64,000 bases of DNA, from the NCBI GenBank assembly GCA_016185015.1, contig JACPOI010000016.1:89354-153353 (forward strand), in the 5' to 3' direction. Below, one piece after another: positions 18,328 through 27,866 of this stretch. This DNA comes from Burkholderiales bacterium (lineage in GTDB: Bacteria; Pseudomonadota; Gammaproteobacteria; Burkholderiales; Burkholderiaceae_C). Position 1 is the first letter of the stretch. The number at the start of each line of letters is the position of its first letter. The notes beneath the pieces are model-generated. The model did not search any database and had not been told where the DNA came from. It was given only the letters and a program-made list of their open reading frames with translations. Position numbers and translations under genes: made by a program.

Positions 18328-18909
18328 TCAGGACAGCGCACGCATGGTGCGCGCCGCGTCCTGGGCCGCCTCCAGCGCATGCGGGGACGCATGGTCTGGC
18401 AGCAGATCCAGATGCTCCGCAAGATACTTCCAGTCTTGCGGATTCAGCTGCAGGAAATCCGGAAGCTCGCGACGCGGAACGCGGAAGTAGACATAAAAGG
18501 TCCCGCCCCCCACGGACTCCGGGCCGGCGTGCCGCCGCCCGGCGGCCAGCCTGCCTTCGATCTCGACAGACAGGCCGGCGGCCGTGAAGCGGGCCCGCAG
18601 TGCGAACCCCGTTACCAGGAGCCCCGTCCTTGTGATGCCCGGGGCATGCGCCACCAACCCTTCCTCGAAAAGACCGAGGCGCGTGCCGTTCACGGCATAG
18701 TAGACGCCCTCTTGCAGGGCATCGACATCCTGCTCCCACGAGAACATCTTGGGTGAACAAGGGTGCAGGGTAAGAATCCGGCGGGCAAACATCGGCTTGG
18801 CCGGGTCGGTGATGCCGATTTCGAAGTCGTTGAGGTGCACGCGGACGCTGTCCGCCTCCTGCGTGCCGTTGATCAGGATGCGCCCCTCAAATGTGCCGCT
18901 GGATATCAT
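18328..18909 (-). CDS. Hypothetical protein (193 aa)
   Basis: I do not recognise this family. The start at 18909 (MISSGTFEGRILINGTQ) has AGGTGA just upstream; an in-frame methionine at 18936 is less well placed. The first 150 residues look beta-rich with alternating hydrophobic residues and many Gly, without signal peptide or membrane helix; the last 40 residues form an acidic helical tail (LAEHLDLLPDHASPHALEAA). Composition and codon use resemble the neighbours, so there is no sign of recent transfer. It stands alone between rsmD and DUF488, same strand as both. Confidence 0.65.
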   Translation of the reverse strand: MISSGTFEGRILINGTQEADSVRVHLNDFEIGITDPAKPMFARRILTLHPCSPKMFSWEQDVDALQEGVYYAVNGTRLGLFEEGLVAHAPGITRTGLLVTGFALRARFTAAGLSVEIEGRLAAGRRHAGPESVGGGTFYVYFRVPRRELPDFLQLNPQDWKYLAEHLDLLPDHASPHALEAAQDAARTMRALS

Positions 18910-19034
18910 GGCATTCACCTGATGTCTGTGCACCACCCGACCGTCAGACCGTCAGGCACGCTGCGTGGATAGTTCGCCATGCATCCTCCCTGGATGAGCT
19001 TTTCCCCGACTTTATAGCAACGCCGGTCCTGCGG

Positions 19035-19649
19035 CTAGTTGCGCTGCATCAAATGTGCATGCACCGCCCCGGCCTTGAGGTGCCGGTACAAGGTGAGCCC
19101 CAGCGGCGCCAGCTGCTCTTCATTCCAGGCCGAGGGGGCCTCCAGGTACACATAACCACCCGGCGCCGTGGCGCGCGCGGCAGCCTGCATGGCGGCGTCA
19201 AACAGCTGGGCGTCAAAGGGCGGGTCGAGGAACACCAGATCGGCGGTGCCCGCCGGCCACTGTTTCAGCGCGCCGATACCGTCACCACGCTGCACCTGCA
19301 CGGCCTGGGCGCCCAGCTGTTCCTTGATCTGCCTGAGCTGGATCACCAGCGCGGCGTCCTGCTCGATCAGGGTCACTTCCTTGGCACCGCGGGAAGCCGC
19401 CTCCAGCCCCAGGGCACCGGTGCCGGCAAAGGCATCCACGCAGCGCCAGCCGGTGAGGTCCTGGCCCAGCCAGTTGAACAGCGTCTCGCGCACGCGGTCT
19501 GGTGTGGGGCGCAGGCCGGGCTTGTCGGCCACGGGCAGCTTGCTGCGTTTCCACTGGCCGCCGATGATGCGCACCTCACCAGCGGGACGAGCGAGCGTCC
19601 TGGTCGCGGGCTTCGCGGCAGTTTTGCCAGCCGGTTTCTTACTGGCCAT
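19035..19649 (-). CDS. rsmD: 16S rRNA (guanine(966)-N(2))-methyltransferase RsmD
   Basis: SAM-dependent methyltransferase acting on G966 of 16S rRNA in the assembled 30S subunit. After a basic 25-residue tail (MASKKPAGKTAAKP) come RIIGGQWKRSKL, RPTPDRVRETLFNWL, the SAM motif VDAFAGTGALGLEAASRGA and the catalytic DPPF in LVFLDPPFD. The start at 19649 lies inside the end of the upstream M16 gene (11-base overlap), implying translational coupling. In many proteobacteria coaD follows rsmD; here it does not. Confidence 0.95.
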   Translation of the reverse strand: MASKKPAGKTAAKPATRTLARPAGEVRIIGGQWKRSKLPVADKPGLRPTPDRVRETLFNWLGQDLTGWRCVDAFAGTGALGLEAASRGAKEVTLIEQDAALVIQLRQIKEQLGAQAVQVQRGDGIGALKQWPAGTADLVFLDPPFDAQLFDAAMQAAARATAPGGYVYLEAPSAWNEEQLAPLGLTLYRHLKAGAVHAHLMQRN

Positions 19650-20982
19650 CACGGCCTCCCACCACCACGGTGACCATGCGCTCGGGCTGCAGCTTGCGCG
19701 CAAAGGCGGCCCGGATGTCGGCCACCGTCACCTTGGCCACCTGCTGGTTCCAGGTGTCGAGGTAATCGAGCGGCAGATTGTGGGCCGCGATGTTGGCCAC
19801 GTTGTCCAGCAGCTTGCGGTTGTTGTCGATGCGCAGGGCAAAGCCACCCACCAGGTTGTCCTTGGCGGCCTGCAGTTCGGCGGGTGTGGGGCCGTCGGTC
19901 ACGAAACGGCGCAGCACCTCGCGCGCCACCTGCACGGCCTGCGCGGCCTGGTCGGGCCGGGTCTGCAGGCCAATGGTGAAGGCGCCGGCGTGCAGGCCGG
20001 GCGCGAAGTAGCTGTAGACGCTGTAGCTCAGGCCGCGTTTCTCACGCACCTCTTCGGTCAGGCGCGAGACAAAACCGCCGCCCCCCAGGATGTAGTTGCC
20101 CACGGTCAGGATGAAGAAATCCGGGTCGTCGCGTTTGAAGCCGGGCTGGCCGATCAGCACATGGGCCTGCGCGGAATCGAAGGGAATGCGCTTTTCCACG
20201 GCAGCGCTCAGCGGCTGCACCTCGGCCACCGGGGGCAGCGCTTCGCAGGCCGCGGCGGGCAGGCGCGCGAGCAGTTGTGTGACCAATGCGTCGGCCTGCG
20301 CGCGCGTGACGGCGCCCACAATGCTCACCTTGGCGCGGCAGGGCTTGAGGTAACGCGCGTGCCAGGCCTGCATGTCGGCCACGCTGATGCGCGCCAGGGA
20401 CTGCTCGTTCGTGTCATTCCCGTAGGGATGGCTGCCGAACACCGCCTGGTTGAAGGTGCGGCCGGCGATGGTAGCCGGGCGGGTGTTGGCTTCGCGCAGT
20501 GCGGCCACCGTGCGCTCGCGTTCGCGCGTCCACACGGCCTGCGGGTAAGCGGGCTCGGCCAGCTGGCGGGCCGCCAGGGTGGCGGCGCGGGCCAGCAGGT
20601 CGGGGTAGGTCAGCGAACGCAGCGAGAAACTCACGCGGTCACCGCCATCGCTGCCGCCGAACGAAGCGCCCAGGTCGGCCCAGGCCTCACCGAGGGCGTT
20701 CTCATCCAGTGCGGGATCGCCGCCATTGGCGCGGATGCCCTTGCTCATCAAGCCCACGCTCGCCGCTGTGAGGCCGGCCTGGGCCGCCGGGTCGCGCCGG
20801 CCACCGGCGTCGAACTCGATGCGCACGTCCACCATGGGCACGGTGGGGCTCTCCACCAGCCAGACACCGGCGCCGCTGGGCTGGGTCCAGTGCTGGATGG
20901 GGATGCCGGCCTGGACCAGACCCGCCAGACCGAAGAGCAAGGCACCAGCTACGTTTTTGATAGCAATCATTTGAACTTTCAT
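19639..20982 (-). CDS. M16 family peptidase-like protein, non-catalytic partner
   Basis: Pitrilysin/processing-peptidase fold protein (about 447 residues) exported by an N-terminal signal sequence ending near GLVQAG. It contains the two-lobed M16 layout, including the C-lobe RLTEEVREKRGLSYSVYSYF segment, but the position where the zinc motif HxxEH should be reads AASVGLMSKGI, so the active site is absent. The upstream gene encodes the partner with HVLEH. Such pairs work as heterodimers. The start is ATG at 20982, nine bases after the partner's stop. The leader-peptide codons for IAIKNVA coincide with a repeat-like word (20948-20967). Confidence 0.9.
   Translation of the reverse strand: MKVQMIAIKNVAGALLFGLAGLVQAGIPIQHWTQPSGAGVWLVESPTVPMVDVRIEFDAGGRRDPAAQAGLTAASVGLMSKGIRANGGDPALDENALGEAWADLGASFGGSDGGDRVSFSLRSLTYPDLLARAATLAARQLAEPAYPQAVWTRERERTVAALREANTRPATIAGRTFNQAVFGSHPYGNDTNEQSLARISVADMQAWHARYLKPCRAKVSIVGAVTRAQADALVTQLLARLPAAACEALPPVAEVQPLSAAVEKRIPFDSAQAHVLIGQPGFKRDDPDFFILTVGNYILGGGGFVSRLTEEVREKRGLSYSVYSYFAPGLHAGAFTIGLQTRPDQAAQAVQVAREVLRRFVTDGPTPAELQAAKDNLVGGFALRIDNNRKLLDNVANIAAHNLPLDYLDTWNQQVAKVTVADIRAAFARKLQPERMVTVVVGGRDGQ
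20948..20967. repeat. Comamonadaceae repeat-like word inside the M16 signal-peptide codons
   Basis: GCTACGTTTTTGATAGCAAT, read on the minus strand as ATTGCTATCAAAAACGTAGC, closely resembles the short AT-rich repeat with TTGCTATCAAAA and GTAGC that I recall from intergenic regions of many Comamonadaceae. Here it is part of the coding sequence of the signal peptide. Confidence 0.35.
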
Positions 20983-20991
20983 GACCACCCC

Positions 20992-22377
20992 TTAGTGACG
21001 GCTGCCGGCGGCGGGCTGGCGGCGCGGGCGGTTGGGGTCGGGTGGCTGGGGCAGCAGGTGCGCCACGGTGAGCTGGTCCTCACCAAAATAACGCGCGGCC
21101 ACGGACTGCACCTGGGCCGCGGTGACACCGCGCAGGCGGGCCAGCAGCTGGTCGTTGGTGTCCAGCGGCAGGCCCAGCACCCAGTAAGTGCCGATCTCGC
21201 GCGCCTGGTTGAACAGCGAGTCGCGTTTGTAGACCTCGCTGGCGATCCATTGGGTCTTCACACGCTCCAGCTCGGCGGCGCTGATGCCTTCGCGGGCCAC
21301 GCGGGCCACCTGCTCGCGCAATGCGGCTTCCACCTGGGCGGCCGTCTTGCCCGGGGCGGGCACGCCGTCGAGCACGAACATCTGCGGGCCGCGGCCCATG
21401 AGGCCATTGCTGGCGCCCGCGCTGTCGGCCACGCGGTCGCTGCCCTGGGTGAGTGCGCGCTCCAGGCGCGCGCCGCTGTAGCCGTCGAGCACAGCGGCCA
21501 GAACGGTCAGGGCCAGGGCATCGTCGTTGGCCGGGTCGGACTGGTTCAGCGAGCGCAGGCCCGGCACCTTGTAGGCCAGGCTCACATAAGCCTGTTCGGC
21601 CGGCGCCTTCACCTCCACACGGCGCAGGCCGGCCTGCAGCGGCTCGGTGCGCGGCTTGCGTGCGGGCACGGCACGCGGCGCGATGCGGCCATAGTGCTTG
21701 TCCGCCAGGCGCTTGACCTGCGCAGCGTCCACATCACCCACCACCACCACCACGGCATTGGCCGGCACGTACCACTTCCTGTAGAACTCGCGTGCGTCGT
21801 CGGCGGTCATGCTCTCCAGATCGCTCATCCAGCCAACGATGGGACGGCGATAGGGCGAGGCCGTGTAGGCCGTGGCGTTGAGCGTCTCATACAGCAGGGC
21901 GCGTGGGTTGTCTTCGGTGCGCATGCGGCGCTCTTCCTTGACCACCTCGATTTCCTTCTTGAACTCGGCATCGGCCCAGCGGTTGTACGCGAAACGGTCG
22001 GCCTCCAGCTTCATCACGTCTTCCAGGCGGGTGGCCGGGATCTGCTGGAAATAACCGGTGTAGTCCGTGCTGGTGAAGGCGTTCTCGCGCCCGCCCAGCG
22101 CCGCCACACGGCGCGAGAACTCGCCGGCCTTGAGCGTGCGCGTGCCCTTGAACAGCATGTGCTCCAGCACGTGGGCCACGCCGCTGCTGCCGTCCACCTC
22201 GTCCATGGAGCCCACCCGCAACCAGACCATGTGCACGGCCGTGGGGGCGCGCCGGTCGGGCTGGACGATGAGCGTCATGCCGTTTTCCAGGGTGTATTGC
22301 TGGGCGCGTGGCTGCGCCAGGACCGGAGCCGCCAGCAGGGCAAAGAAGGCCAGAAGGAGGGGTGTGTAGCGTTTCAT
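20992..22377 (-). CDS. M16 family zinc metallopeptidase, catalytic subunit
   Basis: Periplasmic zinc endopeptidase of the pitrilysin/insulinase family (461 residues). The signal peptide is MKRYTPLLLAFFALLAAPVLA. The zinc-binding motif HVLEH lies near residue 69 and the distal glutamate in the EVVKEERRMRTED region about 75 residues later. The C-lobe with NDDALALTVLAAVLDGYSGARL is complete. The C-terminal tail PPDPNRPRRQPAAGSRH is Pro/Arg-rich. It is first in an M16-M16-rsmD transcript and divergent from ftsY with only 29 bases between starts, an arrangement common in betaproteobacteria. Confidence 0.94.
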   Translation of the reverse strand: MKRYTPLLLAFFALLAAPVLAQPRAQQYTLENGMTLIVQPDRRAPTAVHMVWLRVGSMDEVDGSSGVAHVLEHMLFKGTRTLKAGEFSRRVAALGGRENAFTSTDYTGYFQQIPATRLEDVMKLEADRFAYNRWADAEFKKEIEVVKEERRMRTEDNPRALLYETLNATAYTASPYRRPIVGWMSDLESMTADDAREFYRKWYVPANAVVVVVGDVDAAQVKRLADKHYGRIAPRAVPARKPRTEPLQAGLRRVEVKAPAEQAYVSLAYKVPGLRSLNQSDPANDDALALTVLAAVLDGYSGARLERALTQGSDRVADSAGASNGLMGRGPQMFVLDGVPAPGKTAAQVEAALREQVARVAREGISAAELERVKTQWIASEVYKRDSLFNQAREIGTYWVLGLPLDTNDQLLARLRGVTAAQVQSVAARYFGEDQLTVAHLLPQPPDPNRPRRQPAAGSRH

Positions 22378-22406
22378 AGAATGCTCTGATTCTAAGAACG
22401 CCCCAT

Positions 22407-23366
<960 letters not shown>

Positions 23367-23617
23367 GCATTACTTCACGCTTGGTGCACGTACGCGCCAA
23401 CGGCTGGCGACGAATGGCCCGTCCATGGTCCCACGAGGGGAAACAAACCTTGTAGGATGGGGACGCGAGGCCGAAAATTCTCAAGCCATCCCCCCTAGAT
23501 CGCACTGCGCAGGAGCTCGTCGCCGACCGGATATCCTGGCAGCCGACACTGACCTTCCTGCACTACGCGATTGTCACGATCCTCTCGGGCAGTCTTTGCT
23601 TCGGAGCGGTCATCTTC

Positions 23618-25801
23618 ATGCTGCTGCCGCAATACAGCACCCTGGCCTGGGGCCAGCTGGCGATGTCCGCAGTGGCGCTGGTGGGCGCCTGGCTGCTGCG
23701 GCGCAAGCAGTACCAGGCCGCCGTGATCTGGATGGCCAGCGGGGTGTGGGTCACGATCACCGGGATCGCCCTGTTCCACGACGGCGTGCGCACGCCGATC
23801 TACTTCGCCCACCCCATCGTGGTCATCTTCCTGGGATGGGTGGTCGGCACGCGCGCTGCCATCGTCACGGTCGTGCTGACCTCGGCCACCACCATCGGCT
23901 TCATCGTGGCCGACGCCCTGGGCTGGCTGCCGGCGGCGGCCCCGACACCACCGCTCCTGCACGGCATCGTGCAGGTCTTCGTGCTCCTGCTCTCCGCGGC
24001 CCTGGTCATCTACCTGGTGCAGGCCTACCGCGAGCGGCTGGAGCAGATGCAGCGTGCCAACAGCGAGATCGCGCGCGCCAACGAGGTGCTGCGCCAGTCC
24101 GAGCTGAAGTTCGCCACGGCCTTTGCCTCCAGCCCGGTGGCGGCCTCCATCGTGACGGTCGAGGACGGGCGCATCCTCGCCGTCAACGAAAACTTCCAGC
24201 GTGATTTCGGCTGGGCCCGGACCGAGATGGAAGGGCGCCACGTGAAAGAGGTCGGGCTCTGGCTGGACCCGCAGCTGCGCCAGCAGTGGGCCGAGATGCT
24301 GCGCCGGCAGGGCCGCACACTGAACTTCGAGACCGTCTGGCGGCACAAGAACGGCGCGTTGCGCAACGTCAGCATTGCCGGTGAACTCATCGACCTCGAT
24401 GGCGTAGCCTGCATCCTGGCCTACATCACCGACATCACGGCACGCAAGGCCGCCGAGGAACAGATCCAGCGCCTGGCCTTCTTCGATCCGCTGACCAACC
24501 TGCCCAACCGGCGCCTGCTGATGGACCGCCTGGAGCAGGCCATGAACGCCTGCGCCCGCCATCAGCGCCTGGGCGCGCTGCTCTTCATCGACCTGGACAA
24601 CTTCAAGACCCTCAACGACAGCTACGGCCACGACAAGGGCGACCTGCTGCTCAAGCAGGTGGGCGCACGCCTGGTCGAGGTGGTGCGCGACGGCGACACC
24701 GTGGCACGGCTGGGGGGTGACGAGTTCGTGGTGATGCTGGAGGACCTCAGCGGCGATGCCATGGAAGCCGCCACCCAGGCCGAAAGCGTGGGCCGCAAGC
24801 TATCGCAATCCCTCAACGAAAGCTACGACATCCGGCCGCTGAGCTTCCACAGCACGCCCAGCATCGGCATCACCTTGTTCGGCACGGAACACGAGAGCAT
24901 CGAGGAACCGATCAAACGCGCCGACCTCGCCATGTACCAGGCCAAGGCAGCCGGCCGCAACACCCTCCGCTTCTACGACCCGCGCATGCAGGCCATGGTG
25001 GCCGCACGCGCGGCACTGGAACGCGACCTGCGCCTGGCCTTGCAGCTCGACCAGTTCGTGCTGCACTACCAGCCCCAGGTGCAGCGTGGCGGCCTGGTCA
25101 CGGGGGTGGAAGCGCTGCTGCGCTGGCATCACCCTGAGCGCGGCCTGGTGCCGCCGGGTCAGTTCATCGCGCTGGCCGAGGAAACCGGTCTCATCGTCCC
25201 ACTGGGGGAACACGTCCTGGACATGGCCTGCGAACAGCTGGCACGCTGGGCCGGCCAGCCGAGCGTGGCCCATCTGACGCTGTCGGTCAACGTGAGCCCG
25301 CGTCAATTCCAGCAGGACAACTTCGTGCAGCAGGTGCTGAATGCGCTGGCGCGCACCGGCGCGCCAGCGCAACGCCTCAAGCTGGAGATCACCGAGAACC
25401 TGCTGATCGCCAATGTGGACGAGGTGATCGCCAAGATGGCGCTGCTCAAGTCGCGCGGCGTCGGTTTCTCGCTGGACGATTTCGGCACCGGTTATTCCTC
25501 GCTGTCCTACCTCAAGCGCCTGCCGTTGGACCAGCTCAAGATCGACCAGGGTTTCGTGCGCGACATCCTGGTCGATGCGAACGACGCGGCCATCGCGCGC
25601 ATGGTGATCGTGCTGGCCGAAAGCCTGGGCCTGGAAGTGATGGCCGAAGGGGTGGAGACGGCCGAACAGCAGCAGGCCCTGCACGCCCAGGGTTGCCACG
25701 CCTACCAGGGTTATCTCTACAGCCGCCCTCTGCCCATCGAGGCGTTTGAGCAATTGGCCCACCAGACCGGCTGGCCCATCCTGGAGCCACACCACCCCTG
25801 A
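23618..25801 (+). CDS. Membrane PAS-GGDEF-EAL cyclic di-GMP signalling protein
   Basis: A 727-residue protein from the first ATG. Hydrophobic helices fill residues 1-150, then a coiled-coil linker (RERLEQMQRANSEIARANEV), a PAS domain (KFATAFASSPVAASIV), a GGDEF domain with intact GGDEF and an EAL domain (reading EALLRWHHP) with DDFGTGYSSLSYL and the C-terminal EGVET block. Both catalytic motifs look intact, so it could make or degrade cyclic di-GMP. The open frame continues upstream to 23456 and encodes a further good membrane helix, but contains no ATG, GTG or TTG there; see the finding. No neighbour suggests the signal sensed. Confidence 0.9.
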   Translation: MLLPQYSTLAWGQLAMSAVALVGAWLLRRKQYQAAVIWMASGVWVTITGIALFHDGVRTPIYFAHPIVVIFLGWVVGTRAAIVTVVLTSATTIGFIVADALGWLPAAAPTPPLLHGIVQVFVLLLSAALVIYLVQAYRERLEQMQRANSEIARANEVLRQSELKFATAFASSPVAASIVTVEDGRILAVNENFQRDFGWARTEMEGRHVKEVGLWLDPQLRQQWAEMLRRQGRTLNFETVWRHKNGALRNVSIAGELIDLDGVACILAYITDITARKAAEEQIQRLAFFDPLTNLPNRRLLMDRLEQAMNACARHQRLGALLFIDLDNFKTLNDSYGHDKGDLLLKQVGARLVEVVRDGDTVARLGGDEFVVMLEDLSGDAMEAATQAESVGRKLSQSLNESYDIRPLSFHSTPSIGITLFGTEHESIEEPIKRADLAMYQAKAAGRNTLRFYDPRMQAMVAARAALERDLRLALQLDQFVLHYQPQVQRGGLVTGVEALLRWHHPERGLVPPGQFIALAEETGLIVPLGEHVLDMACEQLARWAGQPSVAHLTLSVNVSPRQFQQDNFVQQVLNALARTGAPAQRLKLEITENLLIANVDEVIAKMALLKSRGVGFSLDDFGTGYSSLSYLKRLPLDQLKIDQGFVRDILVDANDAAIARMVIVLAESLGLEVMAEGVETAEQQQALHAQGCHAYQGYLYSRPLPIEAFEQLAHQTGWPILEPHHP

Positions 25802-25872
25802 TTTCGCCGATCTGCGACACACTGCCGTACATGCAGCTTGTCGCCCCCCGGCAAACCCTGAATAATTTCCAC

Positions 25873-26142
25873 TAGGGCCTGTTCACACTAATTTCACAAG
25901 ATGCGTTGCGGATCAAAAATGTCATGCGGTAGGCGCGTGGACTTGCCGGGGTAGGCCCCCGGCAAGTCCGCGCAACACCCCGCATGGCTTTTTTGGCCGC
26001 AACCCGGAGGGAACATGGTTAAAACCGCGCCGCTCGTTGTTGCACTCCTCGCCCAGGCGGCCTGCCTGGGCGTCGTCGCGCACCTAGATTGGCGCGGTTT
26101 TAACCATGTTCGCACTTGCGAAATTAGTGTGAACAGGCCCTA
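25873..26142. mobile_element. MITE-like element, 270 bp, with 28-bp terminal inverted repeats
   Basis: The ends are near-perfect inverted repeats: TAGGGCCTGTTCACACTAAT at 25873 continues through TTC and CAAG, and its reverse complement ends at 26142. Each end begins with TA, as expected for TA-targeting elements of the IS630/Tc1 type. Inside are three more dyads: a 12-bp hairpin built on GACTTGCCGGGG (about 25939-25968), a 21-bp inverted pair GAACATGGTTAAAACCGCGC+C (26011-26031 with 26091-26111), and GCCCAGGC with GCCTGGGC (26051-26071). The one short open frame inside has no recognisable domain. It fills most of the 373-base gap between two forward genes. Confidence 0.75.
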
Positions 26143-26174
26143 ACGTTCGGCCTCACAAGATCTGGAGACATGGC

Positions 26175-27854
26175 ATGACAACACGCCGCAATTTCATCAG
26201 GACCCTGGGCGCCTTGCCCCCGGCCCTGACACTGGGCACCGGCTGGGCCAGCAGCGATCCCTCGCGTCAGGCCCTGGTGATCGGCAACAGCAGCTATCTG
26301 GATGCGCCTCTGGCCAACCCGGTCAACGACGCCCGCGCCGTGGCGGGCCTGCTGGGCCAGGCCGGGTTCACCGTGGCCTCGCACCTGGACGCACGGCGCA
26401 CCGACATGATGGCCGCCATCGAACGCTTCACGGCCGAAGTGCGCAAGTCCGACACCAAGCTCGTGATGTTCTATTTCGCCGGCCACGGCGCCCAGCTCGA
26501 CTGGCGCAACTACCTGCTGCCGGTGGACGCCAAGGCCGAGAGCGCCGACCAGCTGCGCCAGAGCTGCATCGACCTGAACTACCTGATCGGCGAGTTCGGC
26601 AAGTCCAAGGGCAAGACCTTCATCATCATGCTGGACGCCTGCCGCAACAACCCCTTCGGCAGCAGCTACCGGCCTGAACAAAAAGGCCTGTCGCAGTTCG
26701 ACGCGCCGGTGGGCAGCCTGCTGGCCTATGCCACCTCGCCGGGCAATGTGGCCTCCGACGGCAGCGGCCAGAACGGGCTTTACACCGAGAACCTGCTGCG
26801 TGAACTCTCGGTGCGGGGCACCAAGATCGAGGACGCGCTCAAGCGCGTGCGCCTCAATGTGCGCCTGGCGTCCAACGGCGCCCAGATCCCCTGGGAGACC
26901 ACCTCGCTCGAAAACGACGTTTTCATTTTCGATGGCGGCAAGTCCAAGCTCAGCGAGGCCGAGCAGGAGAAGCTGATCGAGGAAGACATGGCCGAATGGG
27001 GCCGCATCAAGTCATCGGGCAAGATCGACGACTACGCAGGCTACCTGCGCAAGTTCCCCAACGGCCGCTTCGCCGAGATCGTGCAGGCCAGGCTGGCGCG
27101 CCTGCTGGTCGAGGTCGAAAAATCCAGGCCCCAGGCCAGCGCGGCGCCTGCCAACGCCGACAACCGGCCCACCATCAAGCTCGGCCCGGGCCTGCCGGTC
27201 CCGGTTTTCATGGAGCCCACCCTCAACCCTTACTCCGCCGGCCGCTATCCGCTGGGTCGCAATTTCACGGTGGGTGACATCTACAAATTGCGGCAGAGCG
27301 ACACCCTGACCGGGGTGGAGGCACGCATGCTGACAGCGCAGGTCACGAAAGTGGACCGTGGCGCCGACCGGGTCGAGATGGACAACGGTGCCATCGTGAC
27401 GGACCTGATGGGCAACGCGGTCAAGTTCGGCCCCGTTGAATACGATGCGCCTATACAGAACTACCCGGCAGAGTTGCAGATCGGCAAGAAGTGGCCCAGC
27501 GTCGGCCGCGTCACCATCAAGGGCAAGACTTCGGACTTCAACTTCGACTATCAGATCACCCGCCGGGAAACCATCACGGTGCCCGCCGGGACCTTCGACA
27601 CCTTCGTGATCGAAGCCCGGGGCTGGAACCGGACCTACGGCAGCAGCCTGAGCCATACGCTGTGGGTGGTGCCCGGGCTCAACGTGGCCGTCAAGCGCGA
27701 ATACATCGCCCGCAACAACCGTGGCAACTACGTGACCACGGACCGTTTCGAGCTGGTGGAGCTGAGCCAGGGCAGCGTTGACGCCAGTTGTGCCGCGCCC
27801 CTGGGCGGCACGGCGCAGCGCAATCTCGTGATCAAGAGCAACTGCGCCAGCTGA
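26175..27854 (+). CDS. Tat-exported caspase-fold (peptidase C14) protein
   Basis: A 559-residue caspase-like cysteine peptidase (orthocaspase/metacaspase type). The N-terminus TTRRNFIRTLGALPPAL is a twin-arginine signal. The caspase domain (about residues 30-255) starts QALVIGNSSY and has the catalytic dyad His104 in FAGHGAQ and Cys156 in LDACRNNPF. A charged helical linker with SEAEQEKLIEEDMAEW follows. Residues 350-530 form a separate beta-rich domain (VPAGTFDTFVIEARGW...) resembling DUF3108-like folds. The start at 26175 has CTGGAG upstream; it begins 32 bases after a MITE-like element, which may carry its promoter. Substrate is unknown. Confidence 0.85.
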   Translation: MTTRRNFIRTLGALPPALTLGTGWASSDPSRQALVIGNSSYLDAPLANPVNDARAVAGLLGQAGFTVASHLDARRTDMMAAIERFTAEVRKSDTKLVMFYFAGHGAQLDWRNYLLPVDAKAESADQLRQSCIDLNYLIGEFGKSKGKTFIIMLDACRNNPFGSSYRPEQKGLSQFDAPVGSLLAYATSPGNVASDGSGQNGLYTENLLRELSVRGTKIEDALKRVRLNVRLASNGAQIPWETTSLENDVFIFDGGKSKLSEAEQEKLIEEDMAEWGRIKSSGKIDDYAGYLRKFPNGRFAEIVQARLARLLVEVEKSRPQASAAPANADNRPTIKLGPGLPVPVFMEPTLNPYSAGRYPLGRNFTVGDIYKLRQSDTLTGVEARMLTAQVTKVDRGADRVEMDNGAIVTDLMGNAVKFGPVEYDAPIQNYPAELQIGKKWPSVGRVTIKGKTSDFNFDYQITRRETITVPAGTFDTFVIEARGWNRTYGSSLSHTLWVVPGLNVAVKREYIARNNRGNYVTTDRFELVELSQGSVDASCAAPLGGTAQRNLVIKSNCAS

Positions 27855-27866
27855 AGCCGCAAGGCC

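Noticed and set aside
19168..22389. Open frame of 1073 codons on the plus strand
   Set aside because: It lies opposite rsmD and both M16 genes, which have clear families and export signals. The His/Gln/Arg/Gly-rich translation is the usual antisense shadow in GC-rich DNA.
25894..26115. 73-codon open frame inside the MITE-like element
   Set aside because: It runs across the element's hairpins and has no domain; such frames appear in many copies of structured repeats.
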